The position numbers and the translations under genes are program-made. Below are positions 9,413 through 17,790 of a stretch of 64,000 nucleotides of DNA, piece by piece. Within the stretch, counting starts at the first letter, position 1; every line of letters starts with the position of its first letter. The notes beneath the pieces were generated by a model. The model saw nothing but the letters and a program-made list of their open reading frames with translations, was not told the DNA's origin and searched no databases. Source of the DNA: Mycolicibacterium litorale (GTDB lineage Bacteria; Actinomycetota; Actinomycetes; Mycobacteriales; Mycobacteriaceae); the NCBI RefSeq assembly GCF_014218295.1, contig NZ_AP023287.1, positions 3,844,001-3,908,000 of the forward strand. The letters are read 5' to 3'.

Positions 9413-10564
9413 CTAGGGGGCGGGGACCTCGATCACGGTCGCCGAACCCATTCCGCCGCCCGCGCACATGGCCGCGACCCCGATACCGCCGCCTCTGCGG
9501 CGCAATTCGTGCACCAGCGTCACCAGCATCCGGGCGCCGGTCGCGGCCACCGGATGCCCCAGCGAGCAGCCGCTGCCGCTGACGTTCACCTTGTCGGGAT
9601 CGATGTCGAGCATCTTGACGGTCGCCACACACATCGCCGCGAACGCCTCGTTGATCTCGAACAGGTCGACGTCGGCGATCGAGATTCCGGCCCGCTTCAG
9701 CGCTTTCGGGATCGCCTCGACCGGAGCCAGACCGGTGAAGGCGGGATCGACGCCGATCGAGGCCCACGCCGTGACGGTGCCCAGCGCGGGCAGCCCGAGC
9801 CGGTCACTGGCCAGCGCCAGCACCGCTGCCCCGTCGTTGGCACCGCATGCGTTGCCCGCGGTGATGGAGAAGCCTTCGATCTCGGGATGAAGGGGTTTGA
9901 GTGCGGCGAGCTTCTCGATGCTGGTGTCGCGCCGGGGATGTTCGTCGGTGTCGAAGAGTCCGTACGGCGTGTCGATCGCGAGGATCTCCTCCTTGAAGCG
10001 GCCCTCGTCGATGGCCTGGATCGCCTTGCGGTGGGAGCCGAGTGCCCACCGGTCCATCTCCTCGCGGCTCACCCCGGCGCGCACCGCGGCGTTCCAGCCC
10101 ACGGTGATAGACATGTCCATGTTGGGGGCGTCGGCGCGGTCGGGATGTGTGGGCGGGAACCAGTCGAGCATCGCGGCGTCCTTGGCGCTGCTCGCCCTGC
10201 GGGTGAAACGCGGTGTGGTGGAGGCGGAGTTGACGCCGCCGGCGATGACCAGCTGATCCATCCCCGCACGGATGCTCGCCGCGGCGCTCTGCACCGCGGC
10301 CTGCCCCGCGGCGCAGTGGCGGTTGTTCGACAGCCCGGGGACCGAGGTGAGGCCGGCGGTGATGGCCGCGTGGCGGGCGATGACGCCGCCGCCGTAGAGC
10401 CCTTCGCCGAGGATGACGTCGTCGATCTGCCCCTTCGGCAGGTCCTCCGCGGCGGCTTTCACGACATGCTCCGCCAACTGGTAGGCGTCGGTGTCGCGGA
10501 GTGTGCCCTTCATCGCGGTGCCGATCGGGGTGCGCAGTGCAGAGACGATGACGGCTTCGGGCAT
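9413..10564 (-). CDS. Acetyl-CoA acyltransferase (thiolase)
   Basis: A 383-residue thiolase expected to cleave a 3-ketoacyl-CoA with CoA at the end of a beta-oxidation round. The acylated Cys lies in NNRHCAAGQAAVQ (about residue 90), the NEAFA motif is in LFEINEAFAAM, the active-site His in GCSLGHPVAATGAR, and the second Cys in AAMCAGGGMGSA. The ATG has GGAG 7 nt upstream. It is the first gene of a thiolase-meaB operon, divergent from an SDR gene, with the palindrome at 10591-10605 between them. Degradative rather than biosynthetic use is inferred from context. Confidence 0.92.
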   Translation of the reverse strand: MPEAVIVSALRTPIGTAMKGTLRDTDAYQLAEHVVKAAAEDLPKGQIDDVILGEGLYGGGVIARHAAITAGLTSVPGLSNNRHCAAGQAAVQSAAASIRAGMDQLVIAGGVNSASTTPRFTRRASSAKDAAMLDWFPPTHPDRADAPNMDMSITVGWNAAVRAGVSREEMDRWALGSHRKAIQAIDEGRFKEEILAIDTPYGLFDTDEHPRRDTSIEKLAALKPLHPEIEGFSITAGNACGANDGAAVLALASDRLGLPALGTVTAWASIGVDPAFTGLAPVEAIPKALKRAGISIADVDLFEINEAFAAMCVATVKMLDIDPDKVNVSGSGCSLGHPVAATGARMLVTLVHELRRRGGGIGVAAMCAGGGMGSATVIEVPAP

Positions 10565-10590
10565 GCATTGACTCCATTTCCGCGACGTAT

Positions 10591-10605
10591 GAGAATACTA
10601 TTCTC
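10591..10605. promoter_or_regulatory. Perfect palindromic operator GAGAATACTATTCTC (thiolase/SDR promoters)
   Basis: A 15-bp perfect palindrome in the 78-nt gap between the divergent thiolase and SDR genes. TATTCT, a TANNNT-type -10 hexamer, occurs within it on both strands, so a bound protein would cover both promoters. The same GAGAAT-N3-ATTCTC arrangement recurs at 16385-16399. No obvious TetR/GntR-type regulator is encoded in the window. Confidence 0.7.
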
Positions 10606-10642
10606 TCAGCGCGAGAGTCTTAGTTGCAAGAAGGGGAACCGT

Positions 10643-11407
10643 ATGCAAATCGCCGGCAGCTCAGCGATCGTCGTCGGTGGCGCAGGAGGACTCGGTGAGG
10701 CGACCGTCCGCCGTCTGCAGGGCGCCGGCACCAAGGTGGTCGTCGCCGACCTCGCCGACGAGAAGGGTGCGGCGCTCGAACAGGAAATCGGAGTGCGCTA
10801 CGTGCGCACCGACGCGACGTCCGAGGAATCGGTCAACGCCGCGATCGCCGAAGCCGAATCGCTCGGCCCACTGCGGATCTCGGTCGACACCCACGGCGGC
10901 CCGGCCAGCGGCGGCAGGCTGATCGGCAAGGACGGTTCGCCGCTCGACCTCGACGGGTTCAAGAAGACCATCGAGTTCTACCTCACGGCCGTGTTCAACG
11001 TGATGCGGTTGACGGCAGCGGCCATCGCGAAGTCCGAACCGCTCGACGAGGGCGGCCGCGGGGTCATCATCAACACCGCGTCGATCGCGGGCTACGAGGG
11101 GCAGATCGGTCAGCTGCCCTATTCGGCGGCCAAGGGCGGGGTGCTGGGCATGACGCTGGTGGCCGCCCGCGACCTGTCCCCGCTGGGCATTCGGGTCTGC
11201 ACGATCGCCCCCGGCACCATCAACACGCCGGCCTACGGGAAGGCGGCCGACCAGTTGGAGCAGTACTGGGGTCCGCAGGTCCCGTTCCCCAAGCGAATGG
11301 GCCGCTCGACGGAGTACGCGCAACTCGCGCAGAGCATCGTCGAGAACGACTACCTCAACGGCGAGATCATCCGCCTCGACGGGGCATTGCGGTTCCCGCC
11401 CAAGTGA
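10643..11407 (+). CDS. SDR-family 3-hydroxyacyl-CoA dehydrogenase (HSD10-like)
   Basis: A 254-residue classical short-chain dehydrogenase. It has the cofactor motif VVGGAGGLGEATVRRL at the N-terminus, Asp in VVADLADE (favouring NAD over NADP), the catalytic Ser in INTASIAGYEG, and the YSAAK motif. The layout, including the long insertion with DEGGRGVIINTAS, resembles type II 3-hydroxyacyl-CoA dehydrogenases. The usual NAG motif reads DTHGGPAS here. The ATG at 10643 has AAGAAGGGGA upstream; the frame is open far upstream but that region is the thiolase gene. The oxidation of a beta-hydroxyacyl-CoA before the thiolase is the likely step. Confidence 0.88.
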   Translation: MQIAGSSAIVVGGAGGLGEATVRRLQGAGTKVVVADLADEKGAALEQEIGVRYVRTDATSEESVNAAIAEAESLGPLRISVDTHGGPASGGRLIGKDGSPLDLDGFKKTIEFYLTAVFNVMRLTAAAIAKSEPLDEGGRGVIINTASIAGYEGQIGQLPYSAAKGGVLGMTLVAARDLSPLGIRVCTIAPGTINTPAYGKAADQLEQYWGPQVPFPKRMGRSTEYAQLAQSIVENDYLNGEIIRLDGALRFPPK

Positions 11408-12147
11408 CGTCGCTCGCCGGCAAGGTCGCGTTTGTCGCCGGCGCGAGTCGCGGCATCGGCGCGACGGTGGCCAAGGCGCTGGCCGCACAGGGCGCCGCGG
11501 TGGCGGTCGCCGCGCGCTCGGAGCAACCGGGCACACTGCCGGGGACGATTTTCTCGGTGGCCGACGACATCACCGCTGTGGGCGGCCGCGCGCTGCCGGT
11601 GCCGTGCGATGTCACCGACGAGGACTCGGTGGAGTCGGCTGTGGCCGCGGTTGTTTCGGAGTTCGGCGGCATCGACGTCCTCGTCGCGAACGCAGGCGTG
11701 CTGTGGCTCGGCCCCATCGAGTCGACGCCGCTGAAACGCTGGCGGCTGTGCCTCGACGTCAACGTCACCGGCGTCTTCCTGGTCACCAGGGCGGTGATTC
11801 CGCATGTGCGGGCCCGCGGTGGCGGCTCCCTGATCGCGGTGACCACCACCGGGGTGACGATGACCGATCAGGGATCGAACGCGTACTGGGTGTCGAAGGC
11901 CGCCGCCGAACGGCTCTACCTCGGCCTGGCGGCGGATCTTCGGGCCGACAACATCGCGGTCAACTGTCTGAGCCCGTCGCGCGTCGTGCTCACCGAAGGC
12001 TGGCAGGCTGCGGGGGCGGGAATGCAGATCCCGCCGGAGATGGTCGAGCCGCCGGAGGCGATGGCGCGCGCCGCCGTACTGCTGGCGACCCAGGACGCCC
12101 ACGGGATCACGGGTACGATCCAGCGCTCCGAGGAGCTGATCGGCTGA
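11404..12147 (+). CDS. SDR-family oxidoreductase
   Basis: A 247-residue short-chain dehydrogenase. It shows VAFVAGASRGIGATVAKAL (Rossmann motif), VLVANAGVLW (NAG), and a YWVSKAAAE catalytic Tyr-Lys pair. The Ser region is replaced by ALITVTT-like sequence (SLIAVTTTG), where Thr may stand in for the usual Ser. Its GTG start overlaps the stop of the preceding SDR by 4 nt (GTGA), so the two are coupled. It probably oxidises a second alcohol in the pathway; the substrate cannot be read from the sequence. Confidence 0.85.
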   Translation: MTSLAGKVAFVAGASRGIGATVAKALAAQGAAVAVAARSEQPGTLPGTIFSVADDITAVGGRALPVPCDVTDEDSVESAVAAVVSEFGGIDVLVANAGVLWLGPIESTPLKRWRLCLDVNVTGVFLVTRAVIPHVRARGGGSLIAVTTTGVTMTDQGSNAYWVSKAAAERLYLGLAADLRADNIAVNCLSPSRVVLTEGWQAAGAGMQIPPEMVEPPEAMARAAVLLATQDAHGITGTIQRSEELIG

Positions 12148-12160
12148 CCGTTGCACCCGC

Positions 12161-12219
12161 CGAGCGTGCGCAAACCGCCGGTGATGGGGCGGCGCGTCGT
12201 GGACAGACACGCACGCTCG
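12161..12219. terminator. Long-loop inverted repeat between convergent genes
   Basis: CGAGCGTGCG (12161-12170) pairs perfectly with CGCACGCTCG (12210-12219) across a 39-nt loop that is itself GC-rich. It lies in the 89-nt gap between the convergent SDR and enoyl-CoA hydratase genes, a position that suits bidirectional termination. There is no T-run. A related element occurs at 18842-18903. Confidence 0.5.
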
Positions 12220-12236
12220 CGGTGCCGGGGTGAGCG

Positions 12237-13004
12237 TCAGTTCTTCTTGGCGTTCAACTTCTCCACGATCGCGCGGAAATCCTCGGTCTGGAACGACTGC
12301 TCCTCGGCCGTGTTGGCGTAGTCGAGGCTCGCCAGCACCGCCCGCTCCAGGTGGATGTTGAGCAGCCGCTTCGTCGACTCGAGCGCCTGGCGCGGCATCT
12401 GCATCATCTTCTCGGCGCAGGCGACGGCCTCGCCGAGCGGATCGTCGACGATGTGGTTGGCCAGCCCGAGTTCCGCGGCGCGCTGCGCGGAGATGCGCGT
12501 GCCGGTCATCGCGAACTCCTTGGCCAGCAGCAGGCTGATGTGCAACGGCCAGGTCAGCGGCCCGCCGTCGGCCGCGACGAGGCCCACCTGCACGTGCGGG
12601 TCGGCGAAGTACGCCGTCGGCGCCATGTAGACGATGTCGCTCAGTGCGACCAGACTGCAGCCCAACCCGACCGCCGGCCCGTTCACCGCAGCGACCACCG
12701 GAATCCGGGTGCGCGTCATCCCGAGCACGATCTCGCGGCCGTGCAGGATGGTCTTCGCGCGCAGCTTCGCATCCCCCGCCAGCTCCTGCAGGTAGGCGAA
12801 GTCACCGCCGGCCGAAAAGGCCCGTCCCGCACCGGTGATCACCGCCGCCCGCGCATCGAGATCCTCGTTGAGCCGCGGCCACAGCTGCGCCAGACCGCAG
12901 TGCAGATCGTCGTTGACGGCGTTGAGCGCATCGGGCCGGTTGAGCGTGATGATCCGCAGCGGGCCGTCCGCGGTGACCTTGATCTCCGGTGGCATGTCGT
13001 ACAT
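12237..13004 (-). CDS. Enoyl-CoA hydratase/isomerase (crotonase family)
   Basis: A 255-residue crotonase-fold enzyme. Oxyanion-hole segments are AFSAGGDFAYL and NGPAVGLGCSL. In the region that carries the second catalytic Glu of rat crotonase, this protein reads VGLVAADGGPLTW, so Asp may replace Glu and classical hydratase activity is not certain. It is the last gene of the run ligase - dehydrogenase small subunit - dehydrogenase large subunit - hydratase. AGAGGAG lies 5 nt before the ATG. It would hydrate or isomerise the 2-enoyl-CoA made by the adjacent dehydrogenase. Confidence 0.85.
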   Translation of the reverse strand: MYDMPPEIKVTADGPLRIITLNRPDALNAVNDDLHCGLAQLWPRLNEDLDARAAVITGAGRAFSAGGDFAYLQELAGDAKLRAKTILHGREIVLGMTRTRIPVVAAVNGPAVGLGCSLVALSDIVYMAPTAYFADPHVQVGLVAADGGPLTWPLHISLLLAKEFAMTGTRISAQRAAELGLANHIVDDPLGEAVACAEKMMQMPRQALESTKRLLNIHLERAVLASLDYANTAEEQSFQTEDFRAIVEKLNAKKN

Positions 13005-13016
13005 TCAGACTCCTCT

Positions 13017-13042
13017 GCTCTTCGCGCAAGCGCTCATCGCAC
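13017..13042. repeat. Interspersed repeat, single copy at the end of an acyl-CoA dehydrogenase gene
   Basis: A 26-nt element containing GCTCTTCGCGCAAGCGCTC on the + strand. On the minus strand it includes the last codon and TGA stop of the dehydrogenase. It matches the three tandem copies at 17791-17880. Confidence 0.8.
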
Positions 13043-14125
13043 GCCCAGTCCCAAGATTCGCGAGGCGATGATGTTCTTCTGGATCTGCGACGTTCCGCCC
13101 ATCACGCTCTGCGCGCGGCTGTAGAGATAGGCGCTCAGCAGATCGGGGTCCTTCGTGCCGCTGACCGCCAGCGCCGCATGGCCGACGGACTGTTCGGTCC
13201 ACGTCATCAACAGCTTGTCCAACGAACCCTGGGGTCCGTGGGTGATGCCGTCGAGCTGTTCGGACAGGCGGCGGCGCACGTGCAGGCGCAGCATCTCGGC
13301 CTCCACGGCCGCCCACACCAGATCCTCCGGCGGCCGCCCGTCGACGCGAGCGGCCATCTGGCGCACCAGCTTTCCGTATCGCGCCGAGTAACCCAGAGTC
13401 GAGGGCTCGCGTTCGTGGCTGACCACCGTCATCGCCAACGCCCAACCCTCCCCCGGCGCGCCGACCATCTGGTCCGCCGGCACCACCGCACCGTCGAACG
13501 CGACCTGGCCGAATTCCGTGGTCACCCCGTTGATCATCTTCAGCGGCCGCTGTTCGATCCCGGGTTGGTGCATGTCGACGATGAACGCCGAGATGCCCTT
13601 GTGCCGAGGGACGTCCCTGTCGGTGCGGGCCAGCACCAGGCACCAGTCGGCGATGTCGGAGTAGCTGGTCCAGATCTTGTGCCCGTGGATGAGGTAGTCG
13701 TCACCGTCGCGGGTCGCGTTGGTGGTCAACGAGGCCAGATCCGAGCCGGCGCCCGGTTCACTGAACCCCTGGCACCAGCGCTCGGTGCCGTTGATCATCC
13801 CGGGCAGGAACCGCTGTTGCAGTTCCTTGCTGCCGTGATGGCCGAGCCCGACGACGAGATAGCCGAGGCTCGGCCGCGGCGGCGCACCGGCCCGGGCGAG
13901 TTCCTCGTCGACGATGACGTCGTAGACCGGCGGCAGATCCTGCCCGCCGAATTCGCGCGGCCACGACGTGCCGAAGAACCCGGCGGAGTACAGCGCCTGG
14001 TGCCACTCGCCCTGCCGGGTCCAGTAGTCGTCACCGGAGACCGCGAACTGTCCGGCATTGTCGGCAAGCCAGTTCCGCAGCCGCTCCCGGAAGGCGGCCT
14101 CTTCGGGTGAATCACGAAAATCCAA
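13034..14125 (-). CDS. Acyl-CoA dehydrogenase, large subunit of a heteromeric FadE pair
   Basis: A 363-residue FAD-dependent acyl-CoA dehydrogenase that introduces a 2,3 double bond. It has the FAD/substrate block CQGFSEPGAGSDLASL, HGHKIWTSYSDIADW, and the C-terminal SVMGGTSQIQKNIIASRILGL. Compact dehydrogenases of this type in mycobacteria often work as alpha2-beta2 complexes with a smaller partner (for example FadE28-FadE29), and the next gene upstream encodes such a partner. The start is a TTG at 14125 with GGAGG upstream, 14 nt inside the partner gene. The stop lies in the 26-nt interspersed repeat. The acyl chain preferred is unknown. Confidence 0.9.
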   Translation of the reverse strand: MDFRDSPEEAAFRERLRNWLADNAGQFAVSGDDYWTRQGEWHQALYSAGFFGTSWPREFGGQDLPPVYDVIVDEELARAGAPPRPSLGYLVVGLGHHGSKELQQRFLPGMINGTERWCQGFSEPGAGSDLASLTTNATRDGDDYLIHGHKIWTSYSDIADWCLVLARTDRDVPRHKGISAFIVDMHQPGIEQRPLKMINGVTTEFGQVAFDGAVVPADQMVGAPGEGWALAMTVVSHEREPSTLGYSARYGKLVRQMAARVDGRPPEDLVWAAVEAEMLRLHVRRRLSEQLDGITHGPQGSLDKLLMTWTEQSVGHAALAVSGTKDPDLLSAYLYSRAQSVMGGTSQIQKNIIASRILGLGVR

Positions 14126-14927
14126 TTTCGATGTCCTCCAGTCGTACCGGCCACAACTCGGTCGAAGTCAGAACGCGCCGCAGATACACGTGCGCCAGGC
14201 ATTCCCAGGTGTTGCCGATGCCCCCGTGCACCTGGATCGCGGTCTCGCAGACGGTGCGCGCGGCACGCGCGCAATACAGCTTGGCGTAGCGGCCCGCGCG
14301 CACCGCCTCGTCGGGTGGCAGTTCGTCGACCGCCCACGCCGCGTGGCGCAGAATCGACACCGAACCCTCGATCTGCGCGAGACCCTCGGCCAGCAGGTGG
14401 GCGATCGCCTGGTAGGAGCCGATCGACTTGCCGTACTGCTCGCGGACTTTCGCGTAGTCGCACGCCAGCGCGTGAGCTCCGCGGGCGGCGCCCAGGATGT
14501 CGGCCGACGTCGTCGCCAACGCCAGGGCACGCCAGCGCTGGGCATCCGCGCGGGACAACTCTGCGAGCTCGGCAGGTTCCTCGGCCACCCCGGCGGTGCT
14601 GCGGGTGAGGTCGACCCCGCCGGGTTCGTCGGACGGTGTGGCGGGCGCACGGCCGAGCAGCCGGCCGAGGTCGTCGGAGAGCGCGGGCCCGAGGAACGGC
14701 ACGTCGACCAGACCGCGGCCGAACTCCTCGGCGACAACCGCGACCTCGACCCCCGAGGCGCCGTCGGAGCGCAGGGACCGCCAGCCCGTCGACTCGACCG
14801 TCTTCTCCAGGCGTGTCCGCCGTGCAGTGTCGGTCAGGCCCGCGACCGAACCCGGTCCCAGATCGTCGGCGAGTTTTGTTGCGGCGTCCCGCAACTGCTG
14901 CTGTTCAGCGGTCAGACGTACGTCCAT
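14112..14927 (-). CDS. Acyl-CoA dehydrogenase-like protein, small subunit of the FadE pair
   Basis: 271 residues, about 100 shorter than a normal acyl-CoA dehydrogenase. It has the N-terminal helical part (TAEQQQLRDAATKLADDLG), a reduced middle region, and the C-terminal helices DYAKVREQYGKSIGSYQAIAH and VHGGIGNTWECLAHVYLRR. Loss of most of the beta domain is typical of the non-catalytic partner in mycobacterial alpha2-beta2 dehydrogenases for sterol side chains and other branched acids. The genes overlap on both sides (23 nt with the ligase, 14 nt with the large subunit), which supports joint expression. GGAG lies close before the ATG. Confidence 0.87.
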   Translation of the reverse strand: MDVRLTAEQQQLRDAATKLADDLGPGSVAGLTDTARRTRLEKTVESTGWRSLRSDGASGVEVAVVAEEFGRGLVDVPFLGPALSDDLGRLLGRAPATPSDEPGGVDLTRSTAGVAEEPAELAELSRADAQRWRALALATTSADILGAARGAHALACDYAKVREQYGKSIGSYQAIAHLLAEGLAQIEGSVSILRHAAWAVDELPPDEAVRAGRYAKLYCARAARTVCETAIQVHGGIGNTWECLAHVYLRRVLTSTELWPVRLEDIEIGFS

Positions 14928-16326
14928 GCTGCTCCTTCAGCACTCGGCGCAGAACCTTGCCGGAAGGTAAGCGCGGAATCTCCGGGACGAACACCACCCG
15001 GCTCGGTCGTTTGTAAGACGCCAGCCGCTCGGCGACCAGCTCGATCAGCGCGTCGGCGGAGACGTCGCCGTTCGTGGTGACCGCGGCCACCACGGCCTCG
15101 CCGTCGGCCGGGTGCGGTTCGCCGAACACGGCGCAGTCCTCGACGGCGGGATGGCCGTGGAGAACCGCCTCGACCTCGGCGGGTGCCACCTGGAATCCGC
15201 GGACCTTGATCATCTCCTTGGAACGGTCGGTGATGCGCAGCCAGCCGTCGGCGTCGAGGCGCCCGACGTCGCCGGTGCGGTACCAGCCGTCGGCGAACGC
15301 CGTCGACGTCGCCTCCTGCGGGAGATAGCCCGCCATCACCGAATCCGAGCAGACCTGGATCTCGCCGACCTCGTCGACGCCAAGCGGCGCCCCGTCCTCC
15401 AGCGACACGATCCGCACCCGCACGCCGGGAACCGGCCGCCCGACGGTGTCCAGCCGCGCGCCCGAGACGGGATTGGCTGCGATCACGGGCAATTCGGTGG
15501 TCCCGTACGCGGCAACCCAGTTCACCCCTGTCCGTCGGGTGACGGCGGCGGCGACGGTCTCGGTCACCGGGGTGGCGCACCACATGATGTACCGCAATGA
15601 CGTCAAATCGTAGGTCTCCAGTTTCGGGTGGGCGGCGAGCGCCAGCGCGATCGGCGCGACGGCCATCTCGATGGTGATCCGGTCGGCTTCGATGTGGTGC
15701 AGCATCGTGTCGATGTCGAACCGGGGATGCAGCCGGATCCACGTCCCCGTCTCGAGGGCCATCACGATGTTGAGCAGACCGAGGATGTGCGACGGGGGCG
15801 TCATGATCTGCATCCGGTCCGCCGACGACAACTCGAGGGCGTCGCGCCAGTGCCGCACCGCGACGGCGAACGCCCGGTGCGTGTGCCGGACCGCCTTCGG
15901 CATACCGGTGGTCCCGGAACTGAACACGAACAGCGCATCGGCATCGGGGGCGACAGAGTCGAACTCGCGCCGCCCGGGCGCGACGGGTTCGTCGAGAAGC
16001 AGCATCGGCATCAGCTCGGCCAGGACCGGGTGATCACCGACCGCGTGGGTCGGGCGGGTCAGCTCCAGCGCGTGCGTGACCTCGGCGCGCTTCCATGCCG
16101 GGCTGATCAACACCGCCGCGGCGCCGAGGTGCCAAATACCCTTCAGCGCCGCAACGAATTCTGGCCGGTTCGACGACATCATCGCCACCCGGTCACCCGC
16201 GCGGACACCGCGCTGTTCCAGTGCCGTCGCCATGCCGCTGGCCAGCGCGTCGAGTTCGGCCAGGCAGTACTCGCGCTCGCCGAATGCGAGTGCGGCAGCG
16301 CCCGTCACGTGTCGGCCATCGCTCAC
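14905..16326 (-). CDS. Acyl-CoA synthetase (AMP-forming ligase)
   Basis: A 473-residue ANL-superfamily ligase that activates a carboxylic acid to its CoA thioester through an acyl-adenylate. Motifs are FVFSSGTTGMPKAVRHTH (A3, P-loop), AAYGTTELPV (A5), WYRTGDVGRLDADGWL (A7), RSKEMIKVRGFQV (A8) and PRLPSGKVLRR with the catalytic Lys (A10). The GTG at 16326 (VSDGRHVTG) follows GGGAGGG; the longer open frame upstream has no better start. It is short for the family, with a compact N-terminus. It heads a ligase - FadE pair - hydratase operon that is divergent from the ferredoxin gene across the palindrome at 16384-16400. Confidence 0.9.
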   Translation of the reverse strand: MSDGRHVTGAAALAFGEREYCLAELDALASGMATALEQRGVRAGDRVAMMSSNRPEFVAALKGIWHLGAAAVLISPAWKRAEVTHALELTRPTHAVGDHPVLAELMPMLLLDEPVAPGRREFDSVAPDADALFVFSSGTTGMPKAVRHTHRAFAVAVRHWRDALELSSADRMQIMTPPSHILGLLNIVMALETGTWIRLHPRFDIDTMLHHIEADRITIEMAVAPIALALAAHPKLETYDLTSLRYIMWCATPVTETVAAAVTRRTGVNWVAAYGTTELPVIAANPVSGARLDTVGRPVPGVRVRIVSLEDGAPLGVDEVGEIQVCSDSVMAGYLPQEATSTAFADGWYRTGDVGRLDADGWLRITDRSKEMIKVRGFQVAPAEVEAVLHGHPAVEDCAVFGEPHPADGEAVVAAVTTNGDVSADALIELVAERLASYKRPSRVVFVPEIPRLPSGKVLRRVLKEQHGRTSDR

Positions 16327-16383
16327 CGCGCCGGACCCTCCCTGGACGCCGTAATCTGCACTTGAGAAGAGCCTATCATTTCG

Positions 16384-16400
16384 GGAGAATAGAATTCTCC
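16384..16400. promoter_or_regulatory. Palindromic operator GGAGAATAGAATTCTCC (ligase/ferredoxin promoters)
   Basis: The 8-bp-style arms GGAGAAT/ATTCTCC flank a 3-nt centre. The core GAGAAT-N3-ATTCTC has the same spacing as the 10591-10605 site. It lies between the divergent acyl-CoA synthetase and ferredoxin genes. TAGAAT (16390-16395, + strand) and TATTCT (minus strand) are -10-like hexamers inside it. Confidence 0.7.
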
Positions 16401-16433
16401 GTTTGACAGAACCATCATGCCCGAAGGAGTCAG

Positions 16434-16751
16434 ATGACGGCCGAACCGATGCCCGCGGCGCCCGACGACGGGGCCGGCGCCGAGGTGACCATCGTGCTCG
16501 ACCGCAAGACCCAGACGGTCGCACCGGCGGCCGGCGAGACGCTGCTGGAAACCGCACGCAGGGCCGGTCTGAACCCACCGTTCTCCTGCGAGGCCGGAAA
16601 CTGCGGCACCTGCATCGCCAAACTCACCGAGGGCACGGCCACCATGCGCGTCAACGATGCGCTCGACGACGACGAGGTGGCGGACGGATACGTGCTGACC
16701 TGCCAGGCGATTCCCGACACCGCCCGTGTGGTGGTCACCTACGACGACTGA
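16434..16751 (+). CDS. [2Fe-2S] ferredoxin, plant type
   Basis: A 105-residue ferredoxin with the plant-type cluster ligands CEAGNCGTC (three Cys) and the fourth Cys in LTCQAIP. It has an N-terminal acidic extension of about 15 residues. It resembles the ferredoxin domain found at the C-terminus of oxygenase reductases such as KshB, but here it stands alone. The start ATG follows GAAGGAG at the correct spacing. It is divergent from the ligase operon and convergent with the CoA-transferase gene (13-nt overlap). A partner oxygenase or reductase is not adjacent; the P450 at 27.6-28.8 kb or an enzyme outside the window could be the partner. Confidence 0.9.
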   Translation: MTAEPMPAAPDDGAGAEVTIVLDRKTQTVAPAAGETLLETARRAGLNPPFSCEAGNCGTCIAKLTEGTATMRVNDALDDDEVADGYVLTCQAIPDTARVVVTYDD

Positions 16752-17779
16752 TCGGCCGTCGGCGGCGCCGGCGGCGGGCGGTAGTCGGGCTCGTAACCGG
16801 CGATGCGGATCGGGCTTCCCACCAACCGGAAGCGGCCCGCGGTGACCAGGGCCTCGGGCGTCTGCTCGAGTGCCTCCGGCAGCCCGCGCACCGCCGCCGC
16901 CGGGATCCCGAGCGGCCGCAGCCGCTTCTCCCAGCCCGCCGCCGTGTCCCGCGCGAGCGCGGCGGTGACGAGCGCGAGCACCTCCTCGCGGCGCGCCGAT
17001 CGCTCCGCCATCGTCGGGAAGCCCTCGATGCCGGCCTCCCGAGCGAACAGCCGCCAGAACCCGTCATGGGTCACGAACAGCGCAAGGTAGCCGTCGGCGG
17101 TCGGGAACAGTTGCGCCGGAACGTAGAACGAATGCGCACCGTTGGGATAGCGGCGCGGCACGACGCCGTCGTTGAGGTACGCCGCGGCCCGGTAGTTCAG
17201 CTGCGAGAGCATCACATCGCGCAGCGAGACGTCGACCTGTCCGCCGCGGCCGGCGACGATCATCGCCAGCAGGCCGAGGGCCGCGGTCAGCCCCGTCGAG
17301 TTGTCGGCCGACGAATAGCCAGGGAGCGTCGGTGGGCCGTCGGGGTCGCCCGTCATCGCCGCGACACCGGTGGCCGCCTGGATCACGTAGTCGAATGCCG
17401 GGTCGTCCCCGCCGTCCAGGCCGAACCCGGTCATCGCCACGCACACGATCTTCGGGTTGAAGCGCCGAAGGTTCTCGAAGGTGAGGCCGAGCTTGCGGAT
17501 CACCGACGGCTTCATGTTCACCAGCAGCGCATGGGATTCGGCGACCAACTCGCCCAGCCGCCGCTGCCCCTGCTCGGACTGGAGATCGAGGCAGACGCTG
17601 CGTTTGTTGCGGTTCAGGCTGGCGAAGTAGCTGTCACCGACCTGCCGGGAGATCTCCCCGCCCGGCGGCTCCACCTTGGTCACCTCGGCGCCCAGGTCGG
17701 CGAGCATCATCGTCGCGTACGGACCAGCCAGCATGACCCCGACCTCGAGGATCCGGATGCCCGCCAATGGGGCGCTCAC
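16739..17779 (-). CDS. CaiB/BaiF family III CoA-transferase
   Basis: A 346-residue family III CoA-transferase or acyl-CoA racemase. It begins with the usual LAGIRILEVGVMLAGPYAT, has ADLGAEVTKVEPPGG and SLNRNKRSVCLDL, and the catalytic Asp region PGYSSADNSTGLTAALG (Asp equivalent to Asp169 of formyl-CoA transferase). It would move CoA between carboxylic acids without ATP, or act as an epimerase. I start it at the GTG at 17779 (VSAPLAGIR); a TTG at 17803 within the repeat is also in frame. It lies downstream of the LLM gene, separated by the tandem repeat, in the mutase transcription direction. Confidence 0.88.
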   Translation of the reverse strand: MSAPLAGIRILEVGVMLAGPYATMMLADLGAEVTKVEPPGGEISRQVGDSYFASLNRNKRSVCLDLQSEQGQRRLGELVAESHALLVNMKPSVIRKLGLTFENLRRFNPKIVCVAMTGFGLDGGDDPAFDYVIQAATGVAAMTGDPDGPPTLPGYSSADNSTGLTAALGLLAMIVAGRGGQVDVSLRDVMLSQLNYRAAAYLNDGVVPRRYPNGAHSFYVPAQLFPTADGYLALFVTHDGFWRLFAREAGIEGFPTMAERSARREEVLALVTAALARDTAAGWEKRLRPLGIPAAAVRGLPEALEQTPEALVTAGRFRLVGSPIRIAGYEPDYRPPPAPPTADQSS

Positions 17780-17790
17780 CTGTGCCGTCG

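Noticed and set aside
9387..9767. N-terminal extension of MeaB (open frame to 9767)
   Set aside because: That stretch is the 3' part of the thiolase gene in another frame; the MeaB family start fits MDVAEL at 9386.
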